Below are positions 53,374 to 62,354 of a DNA stretch of 64,000 nt, in pieces. Positions within the stretch are counted from its first letter, which is position 1, and every line of letters starts with the position of its first letter. A program made the translations under genes and the position numbers. The notes below the pieces were generated by a model. It saw nothing but the letters and a program-made list of their open reading frames with translations. It was not told the origin of the DNA and did no database searches. Source of the DNA: Sphingomonas zeae (GTDB lineage Bacteria; Pseudomonadota; Alphaproteobacteria; Sphingomonadales; Sphingomonadaceae); the NCBI RefSeq assembly GCF_014197135.1, contig NZ_JACIFA010000003.1, forward strand, positions 1-64,000. The letters are read 5' to 3'.

Positions 53374-53649
53374 TCAGCGGAAATGGCGGCGGAGCAGCTT
53401 GGCAAGCTCGGCGGCGGCGGCGGTGCGTTCCTCGTCGGATAGGCCGGGGGCCGCGACATGGGCGTGGAGGTGATCCTCGACCAGCTCGTCCATCAATCCC
53501 GCCACCGCGCCCCGGACCGCGGCGACCAGATGCAGCGTCGCCGCGCAATCGGCATCGGCCGCCACCGAGCGTTCGATCGCCGCGACCTGTCCCGCGATCC
53601 GCCGGACGCGCGCGATGATCTTTTCCTTGCTGGTCGTCACATGAGCCAT
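53374..53649 (-). CDS. RcnR/DmeR-type nickel-cobalt repressor
   Basis: 91 residues from ATG 53649, helical CsoR/RcnR/FrmR (DUF156) fold. The metal fingerprint of RcnR is exact: His3 (MAHVTT), Cys35 (ADADCAATLH), His60 and His64 (EDHLHAH), which distinguishes it from Cu-binding CsoR and formaldehyde-sensing FrmR. Conserved RVRRIAGQVAAIERSV and VAAVRGAVAGLMDELV. It would repress itself and the downstream exporter until Ni2+ or Co2+ binds. A G-tract/AT-rich site lies just before its start. Confidence 0.92.
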   Translation of the reverse strand: MAHVTTSKEKIIARVRRIAGQVAAIERSVAADADCAATLHLVAAVRGAVAGLMDELVEDHLHAHVAAPGLSDEERTAAAAELAKLLRRHFR

Positions 53650-53651
53650 AA

Positions 53652-53675
53652 TGGATAGGGGTATAGGGTATATGG
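53652..53675. promoter_or_regulatory. Candidate RcnR/DmeR operator
   Basis: Plus strand TGGATAGGGGTATAGGGTAT followed by ATGG; on the minus strand CCATATACCCTATACCCC then TATCCA. The TATACCCCTAT core (C-tract between TATA arms) resembles the DmeR/RcnR operators I recall (TATACCCCCCTATA). It is directly 5' of the regulator start, where it would autoregulate the operon. Confidence 0.55.
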
Positions 53676-53755
53676 TCCGGCGGATCAACTGGCGGGTTGC
53701 GTGCGGATAGGCATTTCCGCCAAAAGGCCCCATGATGACGGCCAAGGGAGCAGGC

Positions 53756-54622
53756 ATGATCGGGTGGGTTCGGCGATGGGCCGTAGCGGTGGCGGCGTTG
53801 ATGGCGACCTCGCCCGTCGCAGCCGAGTCGATCCTGTTCGTCGGCAACAGCTTCACCTTCGGCGCACATTCGCCAGTCATGCGCTATCGCCCCGATCTGG
53901 TTCACGACTTGAACCAGGAAGGAATCGGTGGCGTGCCTGCACTGTTCAAGACCTTTGCCGAGCAGGCGGGGGAGGACTGGCAGGTCAGCCTGGAGACGTC
54001 GCCCGGTCGTGATCTCGCTTATCATTATGAGCAGAAACGCAGCGCGATCGATCGCCGCTGGGATGTGGTCGTGCTCCAGGGCTATAGCACGCTCGACGCC
54101 CAGCGGCCCGGCGATTCGACCCGTCATGCCGAGGCCGCGGGACTGATTGCCGCCATGCTGCGTCGGGCCAATCCGCGTGTCCGGGTCGAGCTGGTATCGA
54201 CGTGGAGCCGGGCGGACCTGACCTATCGCACGGCCAGCCCGTGGCGGGGAAAGGTGATTTCCGCGATGGCGGACGATCTCGCGGCGGCCAATGCCCAAGC
54301 GGTTCGGCGATATCCCGAAATCTCCGGTACGATCCCGGTGGGGCAGGCCTGGAACCGGGCATGGGCGGAACGGGTCGCCGATCCGAACCCCTATGACGGG
54401 ATTGCCTTCGGGCAGGTCGATTTGTGGACGTGGGATCAGTATCATGCCAGCGCGGCGGGATATTATCTCGAGGCGCTGGTGATCTTCGGGAAGGTCACGG
54501 GGTTTGACGTTCGGCGGTTGGGCGAACAGGAGCGGGCGGCGCAGGATCTGGGCTTGGAGCCGCGTTTGGTCGGCCGGTTGCAGGCTATCGCCCATGCCGA
54601 AGTGGCGGGCGTCACGCCGTAA
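53756..54622 (+). CDS. SGNH-hydrolase-like secreted protein
   Basis: 288 residues from ATG 53756, with GGGAG upstream; ATG 53732 is an alternative. Signal peptide WAVAVAALMATSPVAAES. The block ILFVGNSFTFGA has the Ser of an SGNH GDS-like motif (GNS), and WDVVVLQGYSTLD resembles block II/III; WTWDQYHASAAGYYLEALVI with Asp and His would be the last block. This fits the SGNH-hydrolase-like family often annotated as PEP-CTERM or DUF4886 group; the substrate is unknown. Eleven bases overlap the convergent Rieske gene. Confidence 0.75.
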   Translation: MIGWVRRWAVAVAALMATSPVAAESILFVGNSFTFGAHSPVMRYRPDLVHDLNQEGIGGVPALFKTFAEQAGEDWQVSLETSPGRDLAYHYEQKRSAIDRRWDVVVLQGYSTLDAQRPGDSTRHAEAAGLIAAMLRRANPRVRVELVSTWSRADLTYRTASPWRGKVISAMADDLAAANAQAVRRYPEISGTIPVGQAWNRAWAERVADPNPYDGIAFGQVDLWTWDQYHASAAGYYLEALVIFGKVTGFDVRRLGEQERAAQDLGLEPRLVGRLQAIAHAEVAGVTP

Positions 54623-54971
54623 CGATCGCCCCGTTCCGCACCGTCACCGGCCAGGGCGTCAGCCGCTGTCCGATGCACGGTCCGCCCAGGCACTGGCCAT
54701 CGCCCATATCGAAGATCGCGCCGTGCCAGGAACAGGCGATGCGCTTTCCGTCCGGCGTCAGATAGGCGTCGAGCGTCTGCGCCAGCGGAAGGCCCATATG
54801 CGGGCAGCGGTCTACATAGCCGTGGACGGAGTCACCGCAACGAACCACGAAGCCATGGAAGCGGCCCGCCCGCATTTGCAGCACGAAATTGCGTGCCGCG
54901 CCGTCCGCGATGGTTTCGAGCGGGCCGAGCGAAATGCCGGCGGGTGTCGCGGTCAGCCTTTCATCGCTCAT
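54612..54971 (-). CDS. Rieske [2Fe-2S] domain protein
   Basis: 119 residues from ATG 54971, overlapping the maiA stop. Cluster ligands: Cys56 and His58 (RCPHMGLPL), Cys80 and His83 (CSWHGAIFD), in the two loops of a Rieske fold. The size and lack of other domains make it a ferredoxin-like or regulatory Rieske protein. Being last in the homogentisate operon it may serve a reductive or dioxygenase-supporting role there, but none of the upstream enzymes is known to need it. Confidence 0.9.
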   Translation of the reverse strand: MSDERLTATPAGISLGPLETIADGAARNFVLQMRAGRFHGFVVRCGDSVHGYVDRCPHMGLPLAQTLDAYLTPDGKRIACSWHGAIFDMGDGQCLGGPCIGQRLTPWPVTVRNGAIVTA

Positions 54972-55600
54972 GACGCGTCGCCCTGAACCTCGGGCGTTGC
55001 CTCGGGCACATGATCGCGCAGGCGCTTGGCGGCCGCGACCAGCCGGGGGAAGGCGGACAGATCGACGGCGAACCGCTCGGCATTATAGACCTGCGGCAGG
55101 ATATGGCAGTCGGCGAGCGTCGGGGTGTCGCCATAAGCATAGCCCGCGCCATGCCGTTCGATCAGCGTTTCCAGCGCGGCGAAGCCTTCCGTCACCCAAT
55201 GCGCGATCCAGCCATTTATGGCGGCGTCGTCGGCCGCCATATCCTGCCGCAGTTTGGTCAGCACCCGCAGATTGTTGATCGGATGAATATCGCACGCGAC
55301 GATCGCCGCCATCGCGCGGACCGCTGCACGCCCGGCACTGTCGCTAGGGAGTAGCGGCGGCTCAGGATAACGCTCTTCGAGCCATTCCAGGATGGCGGGG
55401 CTTTGGATCAACGCACCGTCGGGGCCTTCGAGAACGGGCACCAATCCTTGCGGTTGCAAGGTCCGGAAATCGGGCGCGCGTTGGGCGCCGGTGCGCAGGT
55501 CGTGTGCAACGCTGGCATAGGGCAGTCCCTTCAACGCGAGCGCCAGTCGCACCCGATAGGCTGCGCTCGACCGCCAATAGCCGTGCAGGGTCAGGGTCAT
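54968..55600 (-). CDS. maiA: Maleylacetoacetate isomerase (GST zeta)
   Basis: 210 residues from ATG 55600, which overlaps the hmgA TGA (ATGA). N-terminal thioredoxin-like GST fold with [15 protein letters not shown] (Ser11 / Ser12 / Arg region that binds glutathione in zeta GSTs), [20 protein letters not shown], and the C-terminal helical domain with [11 protein letters not shown] (family hallmark). It isomerises maleylacetoacetate to fumarylacetoacetate using glutathione, third step of homogentisate breakdown. Confidence 0.94.
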   Translation of the reverse strand: MTLTLHGYWRSSAAYRVRLALALKGLPYASVAHDLRTGAQRAPDFRTLQPQGLVPVLEGPDGALIQSPAILEWLEERYPEPPLLPSDSAGRAAVRAMAAIVACDIHPINNLRVLTKLRQDMAADDAAINGWIAHWVTEGFAALETLIERHGAGYAYGDTPTLADCHILPQVYNAERFAVDLSAFPRLVAAAKRLRDHVPEATPEVQGDAS

Positions 55601-56874
55601 GGCAGTCGGGCCTTGGGAAAGTCCTTCCACACTGCGTCATAATCGAGCTGTGCATGAGACAGCGCATGTTCGGTCGGTTGATAGGGCCAGCAGCTTTCCA
55701 CCATGAAGGCCATGGTGCCTTCGATCCGGTGCGGCTTAAGATCCGCGTCGCTCGCGCCCTGCCAACTGGCGAGATCGGGGCCGTGGCCCGCCATCAGATT
55801 GTGCAACGACAGCCCGCCGGGGCGGAAACCTTCTGCCTTGGCATCATAGGCGCCGGTAATCAGGCCCATCGCCTCGGACATGATGTTACGGTGGAACCAG
55901 GGCGGGCGGAACGTATCCTCCGCCACCATCCAGCGCGGCGGGAACAGGACGAGGTCGGCATTGGCCCGGCCCGGCACGTCGCTCGGCGAGGTCAGTAGCG
56001 TGAAAATCGAGGGATCGGGATGGTCGAAGCTGACCGTGTTGATCGTGTTGAAACGCGACAGGTCATAGCGCCAAGGCGCCAGATTCCCGTGCCACGCCAC
56101 GACGTCGAGCGGGCTGTGGTCGAGCGTCATGGCCCAGAGCGAGCCAAGGAACTTCTGGACGACCTGAGTGGGCTCGTCGCGATCCTCGAACCAGGCGACC
56201 GGCGTCTCGAAATCGCGAGGATTGCCCAACCCATTGGCCCCGATCGGGCCGAGATCGGGCAGGCGGAACAGGCTGCCATGGTTTTCCGCCACATAGCCCG
56301 CCGCCTCGCCATCAGGCAGTTCGACACGGAAGCGTACACCGCGCGGCACGAGCGCGATCTGGCCCGGTGCGATGTCGATGCGACCCAACTCGGTCAGGAT
56401 GGTCAGGCGGCCGGATTGCGGCAGGAAGATGAGTTCGCCGTCCGCATCGACAAAGACGCGGTTCATGTCCCGGTTGCAGGCATAGACATGGACAGCCACG
56501 CCCTCCAGGTCGGCCGGGTCGCGGTTGGCGAGCATCGTCGTCATCCCGTCGATCCAGTCGGTGCCGGGCGGTGACATCGGCGCCGGGTCCCAGCGCAGGC
56601 GGTTGGGGGGCAGGGGGCTGTCGCTGGTGCCCGGCGCGAAGCGCGGCGCGCCGTCATAGGGCTGATAGGGCGGATGCTCGGCGGTCGGGCGCAAGCGGTA
56701 GAGCCAGGAGCGGCGGTTTTCGTGGCGCGGAGCGGTGAAGGCGGTGCCCGAAAGCTGCTCGGCGTAGAGGCCGTAAGCCGGGCGCTGCGGTGAGTTGCGG
56801 CCGATGGGGAGGGCGCCAGGGACCGCCTCGGTCGCGACATGGTTGCCGAAGCCGGGGATATAGGATGCCGTCAT
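55597..56874 (-). CDS. hmgA: Homogentisate 1,2-dioxygenase
   Basis: 425 residues from ATG 56874, with GAGAGGA upstream. Conserved [20 protein letters not shown] start, cupin-like core, and the Fe(II) ligands in [16 protein letters not shown] (His and Glu) and in MAGHGPD (His). It opens the ring of homogentisate to maleylacetoacetate with O2. Upstream neighbour is hppD (119-base gap), downstream maiA overlaps, so the pathway genes are in order on one strand. Confidence 0.96.
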   Translation of the reverse strand: MTASYIPGFGNHVATEAVPGALPIGRNSPQRPAYGLYAEQLSGTAFTAPRHENRRSWLYRLRPTAEHPPYQPYDGAPRFAPGTSDSPLPPNRLRWDPAPMSPPGTDWIDGMTTMLANRDPADLEGVAVHVYACNRDMNRVFVDADGELIFLPQSGRLTILTELGRIDIAPGQIALVPRGVRFRVELPDGEAAGYVAENHGSLFRLPDLGPIGANGLGNPRDFETPVAWFEDRDEPTQVVQKFLGSLWAMTLDHSPLDVVAWHGNLAPWRYDLSRFNTINTVSFDHPDPSIFTLLTSPSDVPGRANADLVLFPPRWMVAEDTFRPPWFHRNIMSEAMGLITGAYDAKAEGFRPGGLSLHNLMAGHGPDLASWQGASDADLKPHRIEGTMAFMVESCWPYQPTEHALSHAQLDYDAVWKDFPKARLP

Positions 56875-56993
56875 CTCTGTTCCTCTCCACAACACGTCAG
56901 CGCGTCAGACGCGGCCAAGCCGCGCCTTATGCGCTGGCTCGGCCGCGCTGGCCGCGCTCGCTCGCGCACCTTCGTGGGCGCCTCGGCGGATGC

Positions 56994-58055
56994 TTATGCA
57001 TCCACCGTGATGACGCCGCGCCGGATCTGATCCAACTCGATGCTCTCGAACAACGCCTGGAAATTGCCGTTGCCGAAGCCCTCATTGCCCTTGCGCTGGA
57101 TGATCTCGAAGAAGATCGGCCCGACCATGTTCTCGGTGAAGATCTGGAGCAGGATGCCCTCTTCTCCGACATTGCCGTCGATCAGGATCCGATTCTTGCG
57201 CAGTCGCTCCAAGTCTTCGCCATGGTTCGGCACGCGCTTGTCCACCAGCTCGTAATAGGTCTCGATCGTGTCCTGCAGCCGCACACCACGGGCGCGCAGC
57301 TTTTCGACGGTTTCGTAGATATTGTCGGTGGTCAGCGCGAGATGCTGAATGCCTTCGCCATTATATTCGCGAATGAATTCCTCGATCTGGCTCTTCTCGT
57401 CCTGGCTCTCGTTCAGCGGAATGCGGATCGCCTTGTCGGGTGCGATCATCGCCTGGCTAAACAGACCGGTCGCCTTGCCCTTGATGTCGAAATACTTCTG
57501 TTCCTCAAAGCCGAACAGCTTGGAATAGAAGCCCGACCAAGTGCGCATCTCGCCGCGGCGGACATTGTGGGTCAGGTGGTCGAGCAGGTCGAGCCCGACA
57601 TTGCTCTCTGCCTCGGCTTGCTGCCAGTCCGCGATTTCGTTCCAGTCGGCGAACAGGTCGCTGCCTGCCTTGACGAGATAGAGATAGCTGCCGCCGATCC
57701 CCTCGATCGCCTTGGCATCGGGGGTCAGGCACCCACGCGCCGCGTCAACCGGGGTTGCGCCGCCCCCCACCGCATGATCGAACGCCTGGGCCGGCTCGGC
57801 GACGTAGAAACCCATGCCGCTGGCCGAGGGGCCATGCTCGGCACGAAACTCGGCCGCCTGGCCCTCCGCCTCGGCGTTGAGGAGCAGGGTGATGCGGCCC
57901 TGCTTGTACCGGGTGATGGCCTTTTCGGGGTGACGATGCGTGGGCACGAATCCCATCATGTCGAATTGCCGCGCCAGCGTTTCCGGCTCGGGCGTCGTGA
58001 ATTCGCAGAAAGCGAAGCCGTCCAGACCCAGCGGATTATTCGGGGTGGTTGCCAT
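56994..58055 (-). CDS. hppD: 4-hydroxyphenylpyruvate dioxygenase
   Basis: 353 residues from ATG 58055, preceded by AGGAG. Two vicinal-oxygen-chelate halves; the C-terminal active half has metal ligands in LDHLTHNVRRG (His), GIQHLALTTDNI (His) and FFEIIQRKGNEGFGNGNFQA (Glu). It converts 4-hydroxyphenylpyruvate to homogentisate, feeding hmgA next to it. It is divergent from a MarR gene that probably regulates it. The 119-base gap between hppD and hmgA is GC-rich with no gene. Confidence 0.97.
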   Translation of the reverse strand: MATTPNNPLGLDGFAFCEFTTPEPETLARQFDMMGFVPTHRHPEKAITRYKQGRITLLLNAEAEGQAAEFRAEHGPSASGMGFYVAEPAQAFDHAVGGGATPVDAARGCLTPDAKAIEGIGGSYLYLVKAGSDLFADWNEIADWQQAEAESNVGLDLLDHLTHNVRRGEMRTWSGFYSKLFGFEEQKYFDIKGKATGLFSQAMIAPDKAIRIPLNESQDEKSQIEEFIREYNGEGIQHLALTTDNIYETVEKLRARGVRLQDTIETYYELVDKRVPNHGEDLERLRKNRILIDGNVGEEGILLQIFTENMVGPIFFEIIQRKGNEGFGNGNFQALFESIELDQIRRGVITVDA

Positions 58056-58118
58056 GACGTCCAACTCCTGATCCAGTATCTTGCGTTACCAGATCGCAGA
58101 ATGGGGAATTGGTGTCAA

Positions 58119-58589
58119 ATGTTACGATCTCGCGAATTGCGGCTGGACGAATTTCTTCCCTATCGCTTGTCGATCACGTCGAACCTGGTCAGCGACCATA
58201 TCGCCAGCGCCTACCAGCAGCTGTTCGGCCTCACGATTCCCGAATGGCGGATGATCGCGATCGTCGCGGAGGAAGGTGCGGTCGCCCAGTCTGCGGTGTG
58301 CGAGCGAAGCCGGATGGACAAGGTCACGGTGTCCCGCGCCGCCATCGCCATGGTGGGGCGCGGGTTGCTCGACCGGACGGCACATGACGGCGATCGGCGC
58401 TCGCACCTGCTCGTCCTCACCAACGCCGGACGCGAGCTTTATGCCGATGTTGCGCCCAAGGCGCTGGAGCTGGAGGCGCAGCTTTTTGCCGGTTTTACCC
58501 AAGACGAACTGGAAGCGTTCGTGACGATGCTCCACCGGATTGATGCGGTCGCCCTGGCGCAGCGCGATCAGCCCAGGATCGTGCGGTAG
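58119..58589 (+). CDS. MarR-family regulator next to homogentisate genes
   Basis: 156 residues from ATG 58119 (ATG 58101 possible). Winged helix-turn-helix: LTIPEWRMIAIVAEEGAVAQ, SAVCERSRMDKVTVSRAAIA (recognition helix), and the wing LLDRTAHDGDRRSHLLVLT. Divergent to hppD with 63 bases between start codons, so it probably binds there and responds to a pathway intermediate. Translation in the same frame runs far upstream antisense to hppD and hmgA, which is a shadow of those genes. The last 22 bases overlap the end of the convergent glycosyltransferase gene. Confidence 0.9.
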   Translation: MLRSRELRLDEFLPYRLSITSNLVSDHIASAYQQLFGLTIPEWRMIAIVAEEGAVAQSAVCERSRMDKVTVSRAAIAMVGRGLLDRTAHDGDRRSHLLVLTNAGRELYADVAPKALELEAQLFAGFTQDELEAFVTMLHRIDAVALAQRDQPRIVR

Positions 58590-59575
58590 AGCTGAAGATA
58601 GCGGTCGGCCATCCGATCCACAGAAAAGCGCGTTGCGGCGATTCGTCGACACGCCGCGCGGTCGATCTCACCGATCCGCTCGACGGCCTCGATCGCCTGT
58701 TCGACATTATCGACCAGGAAGCCGTTGACGCCGTCTTCGATCAGCTCCGGCATCGATCCGCGCCGGATGGCGATCACCGGCGTACCGCAGGCCATGGCCT
58801 CCACCACGGATAGCCCGAACGGCTCGTCGAAATTGATGAGGTGAAGCAGCGCCCGGGCCTGTCCCAGTGTTGCCGTTCGGTCCGCGCCGCCCACCGGCCC
58901 GCGATAGACGATGCCGTTGTCGTCGACATGGGGCTGAACCTCGCGCTCCCAATAGCTCTGGTCCTGCACGATCCCGGCCATGACGAGGCGGCGGCCGGTC
59001 GCCTGCGCCACCGCGATCGCCTCGGCTGCGCCCTTGTCGGGATGGATGCGACCGAAGAAGAGGAGATCCTCGCTTCCGGTTGGATCGAAAGGAAAATCAT
59101 CGATCGGGATGCCGTGGTGGATGGTGTCCGCATAACGCAGCCGGGGATGCCGGTCCGCGTCCGAGATGGCGACATAGTGCACACGGTCCTGATAGGGTTC
59201 GTACATCGGCACGATCCGCTCGGACGAGAAGCCGTGGATGGTCGTCACCATCGGCGTTTCGACCAGCCCGGCAAAGGCGTGGGCAGGGAAATCGGCCTGG
59301 TTGTGGATGAGGTCGAACTCGCCCGCCCGTTCGAACACGGCGGCAAGGTGGCGCATCTCCCACACCTTGGCATCGACCGAGGGGTCTTCCGAATAGGGGG
59401 CGGGGACGGGTCCGGCCAGCGTGGCGGCGGTGATGCTGTCCTGTGTTGCGAACAAGGTGACGTCCACGCCGCGTGCGACCAGCGCTTCGGTCAGCAGGCT
59501 CGTCACCAATTCCCAGGGGCCATAGGCGCGTGGCGGGGTCCGCCACGCGATCGGGGCAATCATTGCGATCTTCAT
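58568..59575 (-). CDS. Glycosyltransferase family 4
   Basis: 335 residues. GT-B fold: MKIAMIAPIAWRTPPRAYGP with the glycine-containing loop, IHNQADFPAHAFAG, and the C-terminal nucleotide-sugar site LLFFGRIHPDKGAAEAI and EPFGLSVVEAMACGTPVIA (the E-x7-E motif). It is a retaining transferase using an NDP-sugar in the cytosol. The ATG overlaps the TGA of the GH13 gene (ATGA), giving strict coupling to the two glycoside-acting enzymes upstream. The acceptor and sugar are unknown. Confidence 0.9.
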   Translation of the reverse strand: MKIAMIAPIAWRTPPRAYGPWELVTSLLTEALVARGVDVTLFATQDSITAATLAGPVPAPYSEDPSVDAKVWEMRHLAAVFERAGEFDLIHNQADFPAHAFAGLVETPMVTTIHGFSSERIVPMYEPYQDRVHYVAISDADRHPRLRYADTIHHGIPIDDFPFDPTGSEDLLFFGRIHPDKGAAEAIAVAQATGRRLVMAGIVQDQSYWEREVQPHVDDNGIVYRGPVGGADRTATLGQARALLHLINFDEPFGLSVVEAMACGTPVIAIRRGSMPELIEDGVNGFLVDNVEQAIEAVERIGEIDRAACRRIAATRFSVDRMADRYLQLYRTILG

Positions 59576-61164
59576 GCAGGCGTATCGACTTTCAGGATCA
59601 GCCCTTCATGGGGGCGCAGCAGGGAAGGGGCTTGGCGGGGCAGATCGCCCAGCGTGGAGAGGACCGGCGTTCCGAGCGGAAGGTCAACAGAGGCCTTCAC
59701 GTCGCCGAGGTTCAGGGCGATCACGAAACGCTCGCCATCCTGCTCGCGCTCATAGGCCAGCACTGATCCCTCTGCTTCGATCAGCCGGACGGAACCGGTG
59801 GCGAGCGCCGGACTGTTCCGCCGGAGTGCCAGAAGCGCACGGTGAAGCGCCAGCATTGACGCGGGATCGGCCAGTTCGTTGGCGACATTGCGCTGCGGCC
59901 AACCAACCCCCAGCGGCAGCCAGGGCTCGCCGATCGTAAAGCCGCCTTGTGCGCTGTCGTCCCAAGGCATCGGCGTGCGCACCGGGTCGCGGCCCAGGCC
60001 CAGACCCGGTTCGCGCAACTCGCGGGGATCACGCACGCGATCGGGCGGAATGTCGCCATTCTCCATGCCCAACTCGTCGCCATAATAGAGCGTCGGCGTT
60101 CCCCGCAGCGTCAGCAGCAGCATGGCTGCGACCCGCGCCTGCGCCGGGCCGCGTTTGGTCGCGCTGCGCGGGCGGTCATGATTGCCCAACACCCAATTGG
60201 GCCAGCCGCCGGAGGGCAGGGCGTCCTCATATTCCGCGATCATCCGCGCCAGGTGCCGCGCATCCCAAGGCGCGTCGATGAGCTGGAAATTGAAGGGCAG
60301 GTGGACGCCCTCGCCATGCTGGCCATAATAGCGCATGAGCCGTTCGACCGGCAGATAGATCTCACCGATCAGCACACGCTCGTCGCCTTCGCCGCCAAAG
60401 GCATCAGCGATCGCCCGCATGTCGGCCGCGATATCGTGCACTTCGGGCTGGTCGGTCGAATGAAGCTGGAACACCCGGTTCATCTCGCCGGTCGCCGGGT
60501 TCCAATCCGGATTCAGCGGATTGTCGGGGAAGCCCGCATGTTTGACGATGTGCCACAACACGTCGATCCGAAATCCGTCGACCCCCCGCGCGAACCAAAA
60601 GCGCAGCACGTCGAGCATGGCGGCGCGCACCTCCGGGTTTCGCCAGTTCAGGTCGGGCTGCTCCTTCAGGAAGGCGTGGTAATAATATTGGCCGGTCGTC
60701 TCGTCCCAGGCCCAGGCCGGGCCACCGAAATCGCTGATCCAGTTGTTGGGCGGGCCGCCATCCGCGGCGGGGTCGCGCCAGATATACCAGTCGCGTTTGT
60801 CATTGTCGCGGCTGGACCGGCTCTCGACGAACCAGGGATGCTGGTCCGAGCTATGATTGGGCACGAAGTCGAGCAGCAGCTTCAATCCGCGCGCATGAGC
60901 CGACGCCAGCAGCGAATCGAAATCCGCCAGCGTCCCGAAACGGGGATCAATCCCGCAATAATCTGCGACATCATAGCCGAAGTCAGCCATAGGTGACGGA
61001 AATATCGGCGAAAGCCAGATCGCATCGACGCCCAGCTCGACCAGATAGTCGAGGCGGCTCTCGATCCCGCGCAGATCGCCGATCCCGTCGCCATCGCTGT
61101 CTTGAAACGACCAGGGGTAAATCTGGTAGAGGACGGCCGATTGCCACCAGGGGCGGGCGTTCAT
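59572..61164 (-). CDS. GH13 alpha-glucosidase-like enzyme
   Basis: 530 residues. The four GH13 regions are present: DFVPNHSSD (99-107), GFRIDVLWH with nucleophile Asp201, IGEIY with acid Glu268, and LGNHDRP with Asp330. The N-terminus QSAVLYQIYPWSFQDSDGDG then IGDLRGI is that of oligo-1,6-glucosidase and trehalose-phosphate hydrolase types. No signal peptide, so it acts in the cytosol. The start overlaps the GH130 stop and the end overlaps the GT4 start, both as ATGA. It may hydrolyse or transfer glucose units, for instance for a glucosylated solute; specificity is not deducible by eye. Confidence 0.92.
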   Translation of the reverse strand: MNARPWWQSAVLYQIYPWSFQDSDGDGIGDLRGIESRLDYLVELGVDAIWLSPIFPSPMADFGYDVADYCGIDPRFGTLADFDSLLASAHARGLKLLLDFVPNHSSDQHPWFVESRSSRDNDKRDWYIWRDPAADGGPPNNWISDFGGPAWAWDETTGQYYYHAFLKEQPDLNWRNPEVRAAMLDVLRFWFARGVDGFRIDVLWHIVKHAGFPDNPLNPDWNPATGEMNRVFQLHSTDQPEVHDIAADMRAIADAFGGEGDERVLIGEIYLPVERLMRYYGQHGEGVHLPFNFQLIDAPWDARHLARMIAEYEDALPSGGWPNWVLGNHDRPRSATKRGPAQARVAAMLLLTLRGTPTLYYGDELGMENGDIPPDRVRDPRELREPGLGLGRDPVRTPMPWDDSAQGGFTIGEPWLPLGVGWPQRNVANELADPASMLALHRALLALRRNSPALATGSVRLIEAEGSVLAYEREQDGERFVIALNLGDVKASVDLPLGTPVLSTLGDLPRQAPSLLRPHEGLILKVDTPA

Positions 61165-62276
61165 GTGAACAGCCTCTTGGCGAGACGGGTCATACGGCAG
61201 GCGAGATCCGCCTCGCCGCTCGCCACCAGATAATGGTCGTGCATGTCGATCATGCCGGTCGAGAAGACCACCGGCGTCGGCAGATACATTTGATGCGCGA
61301 TGGAGTCGGTGAGTTCCGGTGCGGCCTCAAGGATCGGTTGATCGTCTGCGAGGTGCAGGATGCGGGTCGGCTCGGCAGCGTCGAACAGCGCCCAGAAACT
61401 GCGATAGATGCCGACCGACTCGCGCCGCTCGACCCCATGATAGAGGGTCAGCCAGCCGCGCTCCGTCAGGATCGGCGGCGTACCGCCGCCCACCTTCATC
61501 GCCGAGACGGAGTCCTTGCGCGCGCGGATGCCGGGGGCTTCCAGCGGCTTCCAGTGAAGCCCGTCGGGTGAGGTCGCGAAGTTGATCGACGGGCCGCCGA
61601 CGAACGGACTGTCGCCCGGATAGGCGAAATAGACTTCGCCCAGCGGCCTGGTCAGCGCCATGAAGCGACCGTCGACCAGCCCTTCGAAGAACAGCATATC
61701 CTTGTTCTGGTGGTCGAGAATGATGCCGGCGAGGCGGTAATCGAGGCCGTTTTCGGAGATATGGAGCGTGGTCGAATGCCGCTCGGCCGATACCGAACAG
61801 GTGGTCATGTACCATGTGTCGCCGACCCGGCTGATCCGGGCATCCTCGACACCGTAATCCTGCCAGGTCGCGGCCGGTTCGATCGCCTTGTCGTAATGAA
61901 CCGCGACGATCGCCGAACCATCTGCCGACAGTTCGACCGGCAACAGCCAGGATAATGAGGTCAGTGCCAGGATGCGGTGCGCACTGCCGCGAATGGCGAA
62001 CTGGCGCGGATCGTTCATGTCGACCGCGGACAGCGGATAGCGATCGAGAACATAACCGCCGGGTGTCCAGCGGATCGCGCGAACATGCGTTCCGTCGACC
62101 GGATCGTTCAAGGCCTCGGCCACGCGCACCATCAACAGGATGTTGCCGCTCGGCAATCGCGTCATGCCTGGGTTGAAAGCGCCCAGCACATAAGTCGGCT
62201 CGGATATGCCGCGGCGAAGCGGAGAGCGGGACAGATCGACATCGTCGGGGCGGAAGATCAACTGGTCGTCGGACAT
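61161..62276 (-). CDS. GH130 family enzyme (mannoside phosphorylase/hydrolase)
   Basis: 371 residues from ATG 62276. Five-bladed propeller with GH130 signature: GAFNPGMTRLPSGNILLMVR, VEDARISRVGDTWYMTTCSV with catalytic Asp145, DMLFFEGLVDGRFMALTRPL, VGGGTPPILTERGWLTLYHG, ending QMYLPTPVVFSTGM. Members either phosphorolyse or hydrolyse beta-mannosides; the phosphate-binding residues could not be assigned by eye, so activity is open. First gene of a tightly coupled GH130-GH13-GT4 operon. No signal peptide. Confidence 0.87.
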   Translation of the reverse strand: MSDDQLIFRPDDVDLSRSPLRRGISEPTYVLGAFNPGMTRLPSGNILLMVRVAEALNDPVDGTHVRAIRWTPGGYVLDRYPLSAVDMNDPRQFAIRGSAHRILALTSLSWLLPVELSADGSAIVAVHYDKAIEPAATWQDYGVEDARISRVGDTWYMTTCSVSAERHSTTLHISENGLDYRLAGIILDHQNKDMLFFEGLVDGRFMALTRPLGEVYFAYPGDSPFVGGPSINFATSPDGLHWKPLEAPGIRARKDSVSAMKVGGGTPPILTERGWLTLYHGVERRESVGIYRSFWALFDAAEPTRILHLADDQPILEAAPELTDSIAHQMYLPTPVVFSTGMIDMHDHYLVASGEADLACRMTRLAKRLFT

Positions 62277-62354
62277 GGCCCGCAAACGCCTGCTGTCATC
62301 CCGCGTTCCCAATCTCCTCGCCGCGATCTTCCCGCCCGGGTCAACCTGCCCCGA

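Noticed and set aside
53345..54595. 416-codon minus-strand frame over the SGNH gene and the RcnR region
   Set aside because: Its frame does not carry RcnR or SGNH motifs; both real genes lie in other frames with ribosome sites.
56790..58118. 599-codon frame on the plus strand running into the MarR gene
   Set aside because: It is antisense to hmgA and hppD; only the last 157 codons from ATG 58119 show MarR homology. The upstream part reflects GC-rich codon bias.
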